Shown: positions 9,609 to 19,975, counted from the stretch's first letter. The stretch is 64,000 bases of DNA from Gottfriedia luciferensis (GCF_001712755.1 NZ_MDKC01000034.1:186001-250000); one strand, 5' to 3'. Translations and numbers: made by a program. Notes: a model not told the origin generated them from the sequence alone.

Positions 9609-12476
9609 TTAAGATTCCATCAATGCCAATCTTTTTTCCATTCTAGCTTTGTCACGTTCTAATACAGCTTTTAAATACTTACCAGTATGGGACGCTTCGA
9701 CTTTACATAGCTTCTCTGGTGTACCGGTTGCTACAATCGTACCACCTTTGTCTCCACCTTCTGGTCCTAAATCAATTAGATGGTCGGCCGCTTTAATGAC
9801 ATCTAGATTATGTTCAATTACAAGTACAGTATCTCCATTATCTACTAGTCTTTGTAATACAACTAATAATCGTGCAATATCATCAACATGAAGTCCTGTA
9901 GTAGGTTCATCTAAAATATATAACGTTCTTCCATTCGTACGTTTATGAAGCTCGGAAGCAAGTTTTACACGTTGTGCTTCTCCGCCAGATAAAGTCGTAG
10001 CAGGTTGACCTAATGTAATATATCCTAAACCTACATCATTTAACGTTTGAAGTTTACGTTTAATCTTAGGAATATTTTCAAAGAATGAAACTGCATCCTC
10101 AACTGTCATATCTAAAACTTCAGAGATCGATTTATCTTTATACTTAACTTCTAAAGTTTCTCGATTATATCGTTTACCATGACAAACCTCACATGGTACG
10201 TAAACATCAGGTAAGAAATGCATTTCAATTTTAATGATTCCATCGCCTCGACATGCTTCACATCTACCGCCTTTAACGTTGAAGCTAAAACGACCTTTCT
10301 TATAACCGCGAACCTTTGACTCATTCGTAGCGGCATATACATCTCGAATATCATCAAATACACCAGTGTAGGTAGCCGGATTTGAACGAGGAGTACGACC
10401 AATTGGTGATTGATCAATATCAATAACCTTCTCCAATTGTTCAATCCCTTTTATTTCTTTATGCTCCCCTGGACGTACTTTCGATCCATTTAATTTTTGA
10501 GCTAATGATTTATATAAAATCTCATTAATTAATGTACTTTTCCCTGATCCTGATACACCTGTTACTGCAACGAACGTACCTAATGGGAATGAAGTTGAGA
10601 CATTTTTTAAATTATTTTCTTTTGCTCCAACAATTTTAATTTCACGTCCATCGCCTTTTCTACGTTCAAGCGGTACAGGAATAAACTTCTCACCTGATAA
10701 GTACTTCCCTGTTAATGAATTTTGATCATTCATTACTTCACTTGGTGTTCCTTGTGAAATGACCTGTCCACCGTGAATACCAGCTCCCGGTCCGATATCA
10801 ATTAAATAATCTGCTGCTAGCATCGTATCTTCATCATGTTCTACAACTATTAATGTATTTCCGATGTCTCTCATATTTAACAATGTTGAGATTAAACGAT
10901 CATTATCACGTTGGTGTAATCCAATTGATGGTTCATCCAAAATATATAATACACCAGTTAGTCTTGAACCAATTTGAGTCGCCAAACGAATCCTTTGAGC
11001 TTCTCCACCAGATAATGTACCTGCAGCTCGGTTCAATGTTAAATAATCTAAACCTACATTTACTAAAAAGCCTAAACGCTCTCTAATTTCTCGAAGGATT
11101 AGATTTGCAATTTTTTCTTGTTTTGGCGTTAAATCAAGCGATCCAAAGAAATCAAATGCTTCTTTAACTGACATTTTTGTTACTTCACCGACATGCAAGC
11201 CACCAATAAAAACAGCAAGTGCCTCTTTTCTTAGACGATGCCCTTTACAAGTTGGACAATGTTGTTGAGCCATATATTTTTCCATTTGCTCACGAATAAA
11301 ATCTGAAGATGTTTCTTTAAAACGTCTTTCTACATTCGAAATAACACCTTCAAATTCAATCATTGCTTCACGTACATGACCTTGCTCGTTATCATATTTA
11401 AAATAGATTTGTTCGCCATTACTACCATAAAGAATTTTATCTTGCAGATCTTTTGGTATGTCTTTAAATGGAATATTCATATCAATGCCGTAATGATTAC
11501 AAACACTCTCTAGTAATTGAGGATAATACATTGAGCTAATTGATTCCCACGGTGCTATAGCATTTTCTTTAAGAGTTAATTCATCATTTGGGATAACTAA
11601 GTTTAAATCCACTTCTAATTTCGTTCCTAATCCATCACATGAATGACAAGCTCCAAACGGGCTGTTAAACGAAAACATACGTGGTTCTAATTCCCCAATT
11701 GAAAATCCACACAGAGGACATGCATGATGTTCACTAAAAAGTAATTCTTCTTCACCTATAACATCAATGATCACTCGACCTTCTCCTAGTTTTAATGCTG
11801 TTTCAAGAGAATCAGCTAATCGAGATGCTACACCATCTTTTACAACAATACGGTCAATTACAACTTCGATTGAATGCTTCTTATTTTTCTCTAATTCTAT
11901 TTCATCAGATACATCAAATAGCTCACCATCAACACGAACGCGAACGAACCCTTGTTTTTTAATTTCTTCAAATACTTTGACATGTGTCCCTTTACGACCA
12001 GATACCACTGGAGCAAGCACTTGAATTTTTGTTCGTTCAGGGTACTCCATTACACGATCTACCATTTGTTCGACTGTTTGAGAAGTAATTTCAATACCGT
12101 GATTTGGACAAATCGGAGTCCCAATTCGAGCATATAAAAGTCTTAAATAGTCGTAAATCTCTGTTACAGTACCAACTGTCGAACGAGGATTTCGGCTAGT
12201 CGTTTTTTGATCAATTGAAATCGCCGGTGAAAGTCCTTCGATTGAATCTACATCAGGTTTATCCATTTGACCTAAAAATTGACGAGCATACGCAGATAGT
12301 GATTCTACATATCTGCGTTGACCTTCTGCATAAATCGTATCAAATGCTAGAGATGACTTACCTGATCCAGATAAACCTGTCACAACTACTAATTGATTAC
12401 GAGGAATCGTAACATCGATATTTTTTAAGTTATGCGCTCTGGCCCCTTTAATAATTATTTCATTCATACTTTTCAA
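9609..12476 (-). CDS. uvrA: Excinuclease ABC subunit A
   Basis: About 955 residues with two ABC ATPase halves. Walker A motifs GLSGSGKSS and GVSGSGKST, two LSGGEAQR signatures, and two zinc-binding clusters (CPLC...CHSC and CEAC...CEVC) are all visible. UvrA dimers find DNA lesions and load UvrB. I chose the TTG at 12476: GAGGTGA lies eight bases upstream and overlaps the uvrB stop. The next ATG (12467) is too far from that site. It directly follows uvrB. Confidence 0.96.
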   Translation of the reverse strand: MKSMNEIIIKGARAHNLKNIDVTIPRNQLVVVTGLSGSGKSSLAFDTIYAEGQRRYVESLSAYARQFLGQMDKPDVDSIEGLSPAISIDQKTTSRNPRSTVGTVTEIYDYLRLLYARIGTPICPNHGIEITSQTVEQMVDRVMEYPERTKIQVLAPVVSGRKGTHVKVFEEIKKQGFVRVRVDGELFDVSDEIELEKNKKHSIEVVIDRIVVKDGVASRLADSLETALKLGEGRVIIDVIGEEELLFSEHHACPLCGFSIGELEPRMFSFNSPFGACHSCDGLGTKLEVDLNLVIPNDELTLKENAIAPWESISSMYYPQLLESVCNHYGIDMNIPFKDIPKDLQDKILYGSNGEQIYFKYDNEQGHVREAMIEFEGVISNVERRFKETSSDFIREQMEKYMAQQHCPTCKGHRLRKEALAVFIGGLHVGEVTKMSVKEAFDFFGSLDLTPKQEKIANLILREIRERLGFLVNVGLDYLTLNRAAGTLSGGEAQRIRLATQIGSRLTGVLYILDEPSIGLHQRDNDRLISTLLNMRDIGNTLIVVEHDEDTMLAADYLIDIGPGAGIHGGQVISQGTPSEVMNDQNSLTGKYLSGEKFIPVPLERRKGDGREIKIVGAKENNLKNVSTSFPLGTFVAVTGVSGSGKSTLINEILYKSLAQKLNGSKVRPGEHKEIKGIEQLEKVIDIDQSPIGRTPRSNPATYTGVFDDIRDVYAATNESKVRGYKKGRFSFNVKGGRCEACRGDGIIKIEMHFLPDVYVPCEVCHGKRYNRETLEVKYKDKSISEVLDMTVEDAVSFFENIPKIKRKLQTLNDVGLGYITLGQPATTLSGGEAQRVKLASELHKRTNGRTLYILDEPTTGLHVDDIARLLVVLQRLVDNGDTVLVIEHNLDVIKAADHLIDLGPEGGDKGGTIVATGTPEKLCKVEASHTGKYLKAVLERDKARMEKRLALMES

Positions 12477-12481
12477 GTTCT

Positions 12482-14467
12482 TCACCTCTCAGACTTCAAT
12501 TCTAATATCAAGTCACGAAGTTCTGTTGCTCGTTCAAAATCAAGCGCCTTCGCTGCGTCCTTCATTTCCATTTCAATTGATTGAATAAATAAATGACGTT
12601 CTTTTTTGTTCATCTTCTTATATTTAGCACTAATGCCGTTTTCATAAACTTCTTCTTCTTCAGCAACAGAAGTAGCTCGAATAACATCACGTACTTGCTT
12701 AATAATTGTTTTAGGTGTGATTCCATGTTTTATGTTATATTCTTCCTGAATCTCACGACGACGTTTTGTTTCATTAATAGCAATATTCATCGAATTCGTC
12801 ATTTTATCAGCATACATAATAACATGACCATTTGAATTCCTTGCAGCTCGACCAATTGTTTGGATTAATGAACGTTCAGATCGTAAAAATCCTTCTTTAT
12901 CTGCATCTAAAATTACAACTAATGAAACTTCAGGAATATCGATCCCTTCACGTAAAAGGTTAATACCAATTAAAACGTCATATTTACCTAAACGAAGATC
13001 ACGAATAATTTCAATTCGTTCAAGCGTTTTTATTTCAGAATGTAAATAGTTAACTTTAATACCGATTTCTTTCAAATAATCCGTTAAATCTTCAGACATT
13101 TTCTTCGTTAATGTAGTAATTAGTACTCTCTCATTTTTAGCAATGCGATTACGAACTTCATCAATCAAATCGTCAATTTGACCTTCAATTGGACGAACAT
13201 CTATCGTCGGATCTAGTAGACCTGTTGGACGAATAATTTGCTCTACTTTCTCAGGACACAACTCTAGCTCATATGGCCCAGGTGTCGCAGTTACGTAAAT
13301 AGTTTGTTGAACCTTTTCCACAAACTCTGCAAACTTTAAAGGTCGATTATCCAATGCTGAAGGCAGACGGAATCCATGATCTACTAATACTTGCTTTCGA
13401 GCTTGGTCACCGTTAAACATTCCTCGGATTTGCGGAACTGTAACATGTGACTCGTCAATTACCATTAAGAAATCTTCTGGAAAATAGTCTAATAATGTAT
13501 AAGGCGTAGAACCTGGTGGTCTCAGCGTCAGATGACGGGAATAGTTTTCAATTCCTGAACAAAACCCCATCTCGTTCATCATTTCCAAATCATATCTAGT
13601 TCGCTGCTCAAGCCTTTGTGCTTCTAGTAACTTACCGTTATCTCTCATTTCCTTTAATCGTTCTTCTAACTCAACTTCAATATTTTTAATGGCAATTTTC
13701 ATCTTTTCTTCACGTGTAACGAAGTGGGAAGCCGGGAAAATTGCAACATGTTCACGGTCACCTAAAATTTCACCTGTTAAAGCATCCACTTCTCTAATTC
13801 GCTCAATTTCATCACCAAAAAATTCCACACGAATACAGTGCTCATCACGTGATGCCGGGAATATTTCAACAACATCTCCACGAACTCGGAATGTACCACG
13901 TGAGAAGTCAATATCATTACGCGCATACTGAATATCTACTAGTTTATGTAATAGTTCATCTCTACTAATTTCCATTCCAATACGAAGAGAACAAACTAAT
14001 TCACGATATTCTTCAGGAGAACCTAAACCGTAAATACAAGACACACTCGCTACAATAATGACATCCTTACGTTCAAAAAGGGAGGAAGTCGCAGAGTGAC
14101 GTAATTTATCAATTTCATCATTAATACTTGAATCTTTTTCAATATAAGTATCCGTTTGAGGTACATAAGCTTCTGGCTGAAAATAATCATAGTAACTAAC
14201 GAAATACTCAACTGCATTATTAGGAAAGAACTCTTTTAATTCACTATATAATTGCCCTGCTAATGTTTTATTGTGAGCAAATACTAATGTTGGTTTTCCT
14301 ACTTCTTTAATTACATTTGAAATGGTAAACGTTTTTCCCGTACCTGTAGCACCTAATAAAACTTGATGCTCTTTACCATTTTTAACCCCATCAACAAGCT
14401 GCTTAATCGCATTTGGTTGATCGCCTTGAGGTGAATAATTAGAAACTACCTCGAATTCCTGCTCCAT
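12482..14467 (-). CDS. uvrB: Excinuclease ABC subunit B
   Basis: A 661-residue DEAD-like helicase, the same length as in B. subtilis. Walker A GATGTGKT, the Y-rich beta-hairpin [16 protein letters not shown] region, helicase motif [11 protein letters not shown] and the C-terminal UVR motif ([17 protein letters not shown]) are present. It verifies damage handed over by UvrA and recruits UvrC. The ATG at 14467 follows GGAGG by eight bases; seven upstream in-frame codons lack a ribosome site. It forms an operon with uvrA. Confidence 0.97.
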   Translation of the reverse strand: MEQEFEVVSNYSPQGDQPNAIKQLVDGVKNGKEHQVLLGATGTGKTFTISNVIKEVGKPTLVFAHNKTLAGQLYSELKEFFPNNAVEYFVSYYDYFQPEAYVPQTDTYIEKDSSINDEIDKLRHSATSSLFERKDVIIVASVSCIYGLGSPEEYRELVCSLRIGMEISRDELLHKLVDIQYARNDIDFSRGTFRVRGDVVEIFPASRDEHCIRVEFFGDEIERIREVDALTGEILGDREHVAIFPASHFVTREEKMKIAIKNIEVELEERLKEMRDNGKLLEAQRLEQRTRYDLEMMNEMGFCSGIENYSRHLTLRPPGSTPYTLLDYFPEDFLMVIDESHVTVPQIRGMFNGDQARKQVLVDHGFRLPSALDNRPLKFAEFVEKVQQTIYVTATPGPYELELCPEKVEQIIRPTGLLDPTIDVRPIEGQIDDLIDEVRNRIAKNERVLITTLTKKMSEDLTDYLKEIGIKVNYLHSEIKTLERIEIIRDLRLGKYDVLIGINLLREGIDIPEVSLVVILDADKEGFLRSERSLIQTIGRAARNSNGHVIMYADKMTNSMNIAINETKRRREIQEEYNIKHGITPKTIIKQVRDVIRATSVAEEEEVYENGISAKYKKMNKKERHLFIQSIEMEMKDAAKALDFERATELRDLILELKSER

Positions 14468-14540
14468 CTTCCCCGCCTCCATTTCCAAAACATACCTATC
14501 CTTCTATTTTACCACAAAATTTCAAAAATCAATCAAAAAC

Positions 14541-14629
14541 AGAACAAACGTACTTTAAAATTTAATTATCTTTACATATTATCGATGTTTATGGACGAAT
14601 TCAAGTAATTAAACTAGAACGTATATTCT
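14541..14629 (-). promoter_or_regulatory. Two imperfect LexA (SOS) box candidates upstream of uvrB
   Basis: AGAACAAACGTACT (14541-14554) and AGAACGTATATTCT (14616-14629) each differ by one base from the GAAC-N4-GTTC core of the Bacillus LexA box. uvrBA is a known SOS operon in B. subtilis, so the position is sensible, but neither site is perfect. Confidence 0.4.
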
Positions 14630-14692
14630 TTTAGTAAACAAGAAAGTAGTAAAGCAAAGAAAAAAGAACAGGAATAAAGAAATAAGAAGGAG

Positions 14693-14729
14693 TAGGAAAA
14701 GATTTATAAGTTTATAAAATCTTTTCCTA
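14693..14729 (-). terminator. Hairpin after the ABC-transporter operon
   Basis: Perfect 13-bp arms TAGGAAAAGATTT and AAATCTTTTCCTA. Only a pyrimidine-rich stretch, not a clean U run, follows on the minus strand, so termination is likely but not certain. Confidence 0.55.
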
Positions 14730-14760
14730 TAACCAATCTCTTATCTTTTTCCTGCCCTAC

Positions 14761-16026
14761 TTATTCAACCTGAAAATCATATACTTGTAATTTCTTTAAT
14801 GCTTTACTAGATTTTCCTTTAAAATTCTTCACTTCAATCTTGCCTTCGAAAACACTTTGTCCATTTGTTAAATCAACAATAATGAAATCTTTACTGATTT
14901 CCCCTGGATTTTCAATATTCGTAATTGCATATAGTTTTCCATCAATGATTTTATAATTTGAAAGATTATTACCATTAATTTTAGAAGCAAGTACTGGTAC
15001 ACCTTCAACTTTTTTATTTTTAAGGTTATACTTTAATACTGAAAGATCTTTATCACCGTTCGTTATAAAATACAAGTTATCTTTATCAATGATTACATTA
15101 CTTTGCTTCAATTGTTCTTTTTGTTCATTCGATAAATTTAAAGGTTCTTCTTTATCAGTTTCTAAATTAAATACGAATACTTCATTACTAATTTCTTCAG
15201 TTGTTGTTTCTCCATTCGTTTGAACCGTATCCTTTAGTTTTGCCTTTTTGTAAATACTGAATTTAGAAGGAATAGTTTGATCTGATTCTGATATCGTATT
15301 TTGTAATTCAGTATGAGTATGTGTTTTTTGGTCATTGGATGATTTATTAATCACTTTACGATTAACAATTTTCTTTTGGTTTACATTAATTCGATACATA
15401 ACTAGTTCAGTTTGCTCGACATTCACATCAGGATTTGTATTATTATCTGTCATTTTATTTTGATAAGTAGTAACAACTAAATCTTTACCGATTAATTGTA
15501 CATCCTCTACATTTATATATGAGTAGTTTTCTTCACCTGGGATATCTATTTTAAATTTATAACGGTCTTTATTTTGAAGATCGAGACCATCTATATACAT
15601 TTTAAAATGATTATTTTGATGCGCATACGTACCATCAAGTTTTCCACCTTTTACCTCGGCGTGCCATGCAAAATCTTTATCGATATAAAATTGAGTAGAA
15701 GAAATTTTTCCGCGCATAAAGTTTCTTTCTTTCTTTTTTAAATCATTTAATTTTTTTAAGTTATAGTATTCACTATCAAGGTCACTAAGAATCGAATTAT
15801 TGTCTTTATATTCACTACCGTCAGTAGTAATACTTAAACCTCTACCACCTTCTTGACCATATCCACCGCTAATCGTTAAATCTTTAACGTATTTTGAATC
15901 TCCATTTTCGGTCTTTAAGTAAAATTTAGGCAACTTGCTTTCTGACATAGCTACTTTCGTGAAAAACGTACCTAAACTGATTGTCGTGACAACGGCTATT
16001 ACTGCCAAATTACGATATCGCTTCAT
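14761..16026 (-). CDS. Membrane-anchored extracellular protein of an ABC-transporter operon, function unknown
   Basis: A 421-residue protein with an N-terminal hydrophobic segment (residues 8-25) after KRYR, then a long polar, Lys/Asp/Asn-rich exterior part without cysteines typical of lipoproteins. Repeated strand-like segments (NLYFITNGD, KLYAITNI, DFIIVDLTNGQSVFEG) suggest a beta-propeller or beta-rich fold. It is the last gene after GntR regulator, ATPase and permease, so it probably works with that transporter at the outer face of the membrane. A distant relative with the same build lies at 54784-55980. I do not recognise a named family. Confidence 0.7.
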   Translation of the reverse strand: MKRYRNLAVIAVVTTISLGTFFTKVAMSESKLPKFYLKTENGDSKYVKDLTISGGYGQEGGRGLSITTDGSEYKDNNSILSDLDSEYYNLKKLNDLKKKERNFMRGKISSTQFYIDKDFAWHAEVKGGKLDGTYAHQNNHFKMYIDGLDLQNKDRYKFKIDIPGEENYSYINVEDVQLIGKDLVVTTYQNKMTDNNTNPDVNVEQTELVMYRINVNQKKIVNRKVINKSSNDQKTHTHTELQNTISESDQTIPSKFSIYKKAKLKDTVQTNGETTTEEISNEVFVFNLETDKEEPLNLSNEQKEQLKQSNVIIDKDNLYFITNGDKDLSVLKYNLKNKKVEGVPVLASKINGNNLSNYKIIDGKLYAITNIENPGEISKDFIIVDLTNGQSVFEGKIEVKNFKGKSSKALKKLQVYDFQVE

Positions 16027-16039
16027 TCTAAACTCCTCC

Positions 16040-16882
16040 TTACACCGATACTTTGTTTTTTAATAAATATTTACTAAATAAGATTGAACCTGTAATAATG
16101 ATTGCAATAAGACCTATTTCCATATAAATGACTTCGCTTGGATAAAATGAGAAATCATTTCCAAAAACGTAAGATTGAATAATCTCTGGTATAAGAATTA
16201 AAACTACAATCGCCATAGCGTATAAAATCCCAAATAATATACCTTTCCAGCGATAACTACGTTCTAATAATATGAATGTGAAAAGAGTAAACACTAAGCC
16301 TATTCCAATAAGATATCTAAAAATAAAATCTACAAAATTACTTGGTAAAATCATTTGAAAAATATTAGGGCCCATAACAAGATCAACTGTATTCATTTTC
16401 CCTAAAAGTTCACCTGGAACTATTTGTTGAAATACGTTAATTTCAATTGGTAAAAGGATTAGTTGAAATGCCAGTAAACTCAACACCATAATTAAGATTG
16501 TAGTCGCTTTAGCAAAATAAATGGTCATTCTTGAAGTTGGTAACATAAATAAACGGTAAATAAACGTATTTTTTCCGAAATAATCTCTGTACCAAATGAT
16601 AAAAACATAGAACATCATTAAAGCGACACTGATCACAATTGGCCCAATAAATAATGGATGATTAGCAACATGATTAAAGTTTAGCAATCCATTCGATGTA
16701 ATAAATTCCTCCGTTGCTTTCAAAGAACTCGCGTAATTTGCTTCATTCGCTTGGCTCATATACGAGGACTTTACTACAAATAAACTTACAAACTGTGAAA
16801 TAGCAACTACTATTAATAACCCTATATATAATTTAAAAAATCGATTAACTTCAAAATTAACTAGTTTTAAATATCGATTCAC
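16040..16882 (-). CDS. ABC transporter permease protein
   Basis: A 280-residue protein with about six hydrophobic segments (first at residues 17-36, last at 250-272), of the ABC-2-like type found beside YtrA-type regulators. It starts at a GTG overlapping the stop of the ATPase gene (GTGA), so translation is coupled. It would form the membrane channel for the adjacent ATPase. The substrate is unknown; relatives in Bacillus respond to cell-wall antibiotics, which is only an analogy here. Confidence 0.8.
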   Translation of the reverse strand: MNRYLKLVNFEVNRFFKLYIGLLIVVAISQFVSLFVVKSSYMSQANEANYASSLKATEEFITSNGLLNFNHVANHPLFIGPIVISVALMMFYVFIIWYRDYFGKNTFIYRLFMLPTSRMTIYFAKATTILIMVLSLLAFQLILLPIEINVFQQIVPGELLGKMNTVDLVMGPNIFQMILPSNFVDFIFRYLIGIGLVFTLFTFILLERSYRWKGILFGILYAMAIVVLILIPEIIQSYVFGNDFSFYPSEVIYMEIGLIAIIITGSILFSKYLLKNKVSV

Positions 16883-17568
16883 GATTCATACACCTCTCTC
16901 ATAACGTCCATCACTGACTTACCTTCTTCTAATCGTATTTCTTCTGTATAAAACTCTTTCAGAATTTCGCCGTTATCTAATAAAACGACCTTATCAATTA
17001 AATGCTCAATATCACTAATTTCGTGCGTAGTTATGATCACGCCTCGATCTTCTATTAAGTGACTCGTAAACACTTTTGCAATTTGCTCTCTACTAAACAT
17101 ATCGATACCAGAAAAAGGTTCATCCATCAGAACATAATCAACATCTAACCCTAAACCAAAAAGTAAATTTGCTTTTGCAGCATTCCCTTTTGAAAGCTCA
17201 CCTAGTTTTTCATCTTCCTTTAAACGGAAAAAACCAAGTAATTCTTTAGCACGCTCTGGATTCCAATTTACATAAAAATCCTTCATAAACTGCATTGCTT
17301 CTCCAACTGTAAAACTAGGTAGCATTGTAAGCGTATCTGGAATAAATGTGATATTTTCGTACATTGTATGGTTCATTTTCTTATCATCTATTACTATTTC
17401 ACCGCGATCGATTGGTGTAATCCCCATTATCGCCTTCATTGTTGTAGACTTACCAACACCGTTAATACCAATTAAACAAGTGATTTCTCCTTTATTTGCT
17501 GTGAAAGATATATCACGTAAAACATTTTTCCGACCATATTTTTTTGAAACATTCTTTACTTGTATCAT
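16879..17568 (-). CDS. ABC transporter ATP-binding protein
   Basis: A 229-residue ATPase. Walker A GINGVGKST lies near residue 35, the signature is a variant LSKGN, Walker B is VLMDEPFSGID and the switch histidine lies in ITTHE. Such short ATPases with LSKG signatures belong to the YtrB-like drug/antibiotic-associated group. It abuts the GntR gene stop and overlaps the permease start, giving the order gntR-ATPase-permease-surface protein. Confidence 0.92.
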   Translation of the reverse strand: MIQVKNVSKKYGRKNVLRDISFTANKGEITCLIGINGVGKSTTMKAIMGITPIDRGEIVIDDKKMNHTMYENITFIPDTLTMLPSFTVGEAMQFMKDFYVNWNPERAKELLGFFRLKEDEKLGELSKGNAAKANLLFGLGLDVDYVLMDEPFSGIDMFSREQIAKVFTSHLIEDRGVIITTHEISDIEHLIDKVVLLDNGEILKEFYTEEIRLEEGKSVMDVMREVYES

Positions 17569-17961
17569 TTAAGCCTCTCCTTTCCCTTCTTCTTTTATCT
17601 TTTGTTCATAGTTTTGTTTCACCATCGTAAGTAACTCTTCAACCGGAACATTTATTACTTTAATTGAATCAACAAATTCATTTACTGCTTCCATAATCAA
17701 TTCATTTCGTACACCATTTAACACTTTTATATCAGTCGTAATCTTACTAGGGAAATTTCGTTCAGTCGTAATCAATCCTTGTTCCTCCATTTCCTTGTAT
17801 GCTTTTTGTACAGTATTTGGATTTATATTAAATTGAACAGCTAATTCTCTTCTTGATGGTATTTCTTGACCAGCTTCTAATAGTCTTTTGGCAATTTGTT
17901 GTTTAAAATGCCTAACGACCTGTAGATAAACCGGTTCACGGTTATTCACTATAAATTCCAT
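17569..17961 (-). CDS. GntR-family regulator, YtrA subfamily
   Basis: A 130-residue protein: a winged helix at residues 10-75 (SRRELAVQFNINPNTVQKAYKEMEEQGLI) with only a short C-terminal helical tail, the hallmark of YtrA-type GntR regulators. The ATG at 17961 follows GGAGG by seven bases. It heads the ABC operon, and a 12-6-12 palindrome overlaps the promoter upstream (18067-18096), so it most likely represses its own operon until an inducer appears. Confidence 0.92.
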   Translation of the reverse strand: MEFIVNNREPVYLQVVRHFKQQIAKRLLEAGQEIPSRRELAVQFNINPNTVQKAYKEMEEQGLITTERNFPSKITTDIKVLNGVRNELIMEAVNEFVDSIKVINVPVEELLTMVKQNYEQKIKEEGKGEA

Positions 17962-18066
17962 CAATCCACCTCCTCGTTCTTAATACAATTTAATTAGTAT
18001 GTGTGTGTACTACTTAGTTCATACACTTAATACATAACTATGCGTATTACTCGATTAATACACCTT

Positions 18067-18104
18067 ATACGTGTACTATACAGGTAGTACACGTATATTG
18101 TCAA
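18067..18104 (-). promoter_or_regulatory. Promoter of the GntR/ABC operon with palindromic operator
   Basis: On the minus strand -35 TTGACA (18099-18104) and -10 TATAGT (18075-18080) are 18 bp apart. A perfect 12-bp palindrome ATACGTGTACTA...TAGTACACGTAT (18067-18078 and 18085-18096) covers the spacer and -10. A weaker TGTACTA/TAGTTCA dyad lies downstream at 18006-18021. Binding by the adjacent GntR protein is inferred. Confidence 0.85.
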
Positions 18105-18170
18105 ACATAAATTTAAAAATACTAGACTTAATTGAACCGTTCCAATTAGTCTAGTATTTCTACACGATCC

Positions 18171-18374
18171 TTAATTTAGTTTTTTTCGATCTTTTCGAAC
18201 AACTAAAAAGTAAAAGAAGACACTAGGCCAAGGGAATTGAATCATTCCTAACAGCCCCCATAACCAGGCTGAACGATTTCTCTTTTTAGCGTTTGTAAAA
18301 AGTGTGATACTTTGAGTTATTAAAATTATAAAGACTAAAACTAAAATGATGATATTTTCTGTTGTCCATTCCAC
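18171..18374 (-). CDS. Small two-helix membrane protein, YxlD-like
   Basis: A 67-residue protein with two hydrophobic helices (residues 7-24 and about 40-59) separated by AKKRNRSAWLWGLLG and ending in a basic RKDRKKLN tail, a PLDc_N-like layout. It is the third gene after an ECF sigma factor and a short membrane protein, matching sigY-yxlC-yxlD of B. subtilis, where YxlC and YxlD act together against SigY. No sequence comparison could be run, so the assignment rests on order, size and topology. Confidence 0.65.
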   Translation of the reverse strand: MEWTTENIIILVLVFIILITQSITLFTNAKKRNRSAWLWGLLGMIQFPWPSVFFYFLVVRKDRKKLN

Positions 18375-18375
18375 T

Positions 18376-18672
18376 TTAGATCAACTCACTTTCAATTTTC
18401 TTTTTATCTCGTTTAAAAATAATCGGTAGTGCAATAAAGCCTAAAGCTTGAATAATAACAATGCTTACTGGTGCCTCTAAAGTAATTAGAAGTGCCCCGA
18501 TGAATAGACTGCAAGCTACACAAATGAATACGATTAGTTCTTTAAGATAAATGGTTTTCTTTTTTTCCTGATGAACATTAAGTTTTTCTGTAATCTCACT
18601 GATTGAAGGTTCATGTACATTCGTTAATTCATCAAACTGCTTAAATGCTGAAACAATCTCTTCTTTATCCAT
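18376..18672 (-). CDS. Putative anti-sigma factor, YxlC-like
   Basis: A 98-residue protein: a charged cytoplasmic N-terminal half (MDKEEIVSAFKQFDEL...), then two adjacent hydrophobic helices from about residue 45 to 85 and a basic end. It overlaps the sigma gene by 8 bp and precedes the YxlD-like gene by 1 bp. Single small membrane proteins directly behind an ECF sigma gene are normally its anti-sigma factor. It lacks a zinc-binding HxxxCxxC motif, as YxlC does. Confidence 0.7.
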   Translation of the reverse strand: MDKEEIVSAFKQFDELTNVHEPSISEITEKLNVHQEKKKTIYLKELIVFICVACSLFIGALLITLEAPVSIVIIQALGFIALPIIFKRDKKKIESELI

Positions 18673-19204
18673 CTTGCATTAACTCCTTTCTTAATTCCTT
18701 CATTCCATTATGAATTCTTGATTTAACCGTTCCTTCTCGAATTCCCATCATATTTCCAATTTCTTCGTTCGTATAGCCGTAGTAATGCTTTAATAATATA
18801 GCAGTTCTCACATCTGATTTAAGCTTTTCAAAGCCCTCCATAATATCACTCCACTCAAACCCTTTATAGGCTAACTGCCAAGTTAAGGAGCGCGATAACT
18901 TTTCAGACTCATTTTTTTGCCAAAACCATTCGCGCTTTTTCCTTCTTTGTTGATCTAAATAAAGTCTAGTTGCGATTGTAATTAGCCAAGTTGAAAATTT
19001 GGATTGACCGTTGTATTTCTTAATATTGTCATAACTTTTCAACATCGTATCCTGCACTAAATCTTCTGCAGTTTGTTGATTTAGGGTCATTTTTAAAACG
19101 TATTTATATAAAAAGGAATAATGGATTTGAAAAAGTTTAGCAAATGCATCTTGGTCACCTTGCTGAGCATACTTTATAATTTCTTGTTCATCTAAATCCG
19201 CCAT
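18665..19204 (-). CDS. ECF RNA polymerase sigma factor, SigY-like
   Basis: A 179-residue ECF sigma factor. Region 2 (LFQIHYSFLYKYVLKMT...AEDLVQDTMLKSYDNI...FSTWLITIATRLYLDQQR) and region 4 (TNEEIGNMMGIREGTVKSRIHNGMKELRKEL) are clear. The ATG at 19204 (MADLDEQE) follows GGGAGGAAGAT; ten further upstream codons lie 5' of that site. An ECF-type promoter at 19258-19283 implies autoregulation. With the two small membrane proteins behind it, the closest match in organisation is sigY-yxlC-yxlD. Confidence 0.88.
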   Translation of the reverse strand: MADLDEQEIIKYAQQGDQDAFAKLFQIHYSFLYKYVLKMTLNQQTAEDLVQDTMLKSYDNIKKYNGQSKFSTWLITIATRLYLDQQRRKKREWFWQKNESEKLSRSLTWQLAYKGFEWSDIMEGFEKLKSDVRTAILLKHYYGYTNEEIGNMMGIREGTVKSRIHNGMKELRKELMQDG

Positions 19205-19257
19205 ATCTTCCTCCCTTCTTGCTAATCTATACAATTTTTATTTGGTTTCATTTGTTA

Positions 19258-19283
19258 TACGAATAAGTTCTGCATATCGTTCA
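19258..19283 (-). promoter_or_regulatory. ECF-type autoregulatory promoter of the SigY-like operon
   Basis: TGAAC (-35, 19279-19283) and CGTA (-10, 19258-19261) separated by 17 bp, the standard layout of ECF sigma promoters, about 50 bp upstream of the sigma start codon. Confidence 0.72.
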
Positions 19284-19303
19284 TTTTTCTTTTAATTTTT
19301 TTC

Positions 19304-19342
19304 AAAAAAAAAGTGAAGGGGAAATTCTACTTTCCCCTTCAC
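19304..19342 (-). terminator. Terminator of the mhq-like detoxification operon
   Basis: Perfect 12-bp stem GTGAAGGGGAAA/TTTCCCCTTCAC (19313-19324, 19331-19342) followed by a nine-U run on the minus strand. Confidence 0.93.
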
Positions 19343-19353
19343 TCTTATTAACC

Positions 19354-19962
19354 TTATTTAGGACGATCAATCGTAAACATTTCTCCAACCTTAGCATAGT
19401 CATTCCCTGCTAAACGGCTAACTGCTTTTAAGCCATCTGCATCTATACGTCCATTTTCATAAATTTCATCTTCTATATGAAAATAAACAACCTTGCCTAT
19501 TAATAAGTCGCAAGCCTCATTATCTTTTCCTAATGGAATTGCCTGTTCTAAAATACATTCCATTCGAATTTTTGACTCTTTCACTCCTGGAACTGAAACC
19601 TTTACACTTTCTACAGGTGTTAATCCTGCTAACTCAATTTCACTTTCAGTAGATGGCAAAGCAGCAGCTGTTTTATTGATCGCTTCAACATTCGATTCAT
19701 CAACGATATGAACGACGAACTCTTTTTTCTCAATCGCATTTCTAGCTGTATCTTTTTGTTTACCATTTTGTCGCTGAACAGATACAGATATCATAGGTGG
19801 ATTAGCCGTTACGATGTTAAAATAGCTAAATGGTGCTCCATTTAAGACATTCTCATTTGATTCAGTTGTCACAAAAGCAATTGGTCTTGGAATTATACCG
19901 CCAATTAAGAACTTATAATTATCACGATCACTTAAATCTGCTGGAGAAAAAGATTTCATCAT
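19354..19962 (-). CDS. Flavin reductase-like protein (FMN-binding split barrel)
   Basis: A 202-residue protein starting at ATG 19962, nine bases behind AAGGAG. IGGIIPRPIAFVTT and NGAPFSYFNIVTANPPMISVSV are the flavin-contacting motifs of the flavoprotein split-barrel family (flavin reductase/FlaRed). It would bind FMN and carry electrons from NAD(P)H or reduce small molecules. It is the last gene of the MarR-dioxygenase-esterase operon, which suggests quinone or nitro/azo reduction. The exact substrate is open. Confidence 0.83.
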   Translation of the reverse strand: MMKSFSPADLSDRDNYKFLIGGIIPRPIAFVTTESNENVLNGAPFSYFNIVTANPPMISVSVQRQNGKQKDTARNAIEKKEFVVHIVDESNVEAINKTAAALPSTESEIELAGLTPVESVKVSVPGVKESKIRMECILEQAIPLGKDNEACDLLIGKVVYFHIEDEIYENGRIDADGLKAVSRLAGNDYAKVGEMFTIDRPK

Positions 19963-19975
19963 TATTGCATGCTCC

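Noticed and set aside
10151-10444. 97-codon minus-strand frame inside uvrA
   Set aside because: Shadow of the uvrA coding sequence in another frame.
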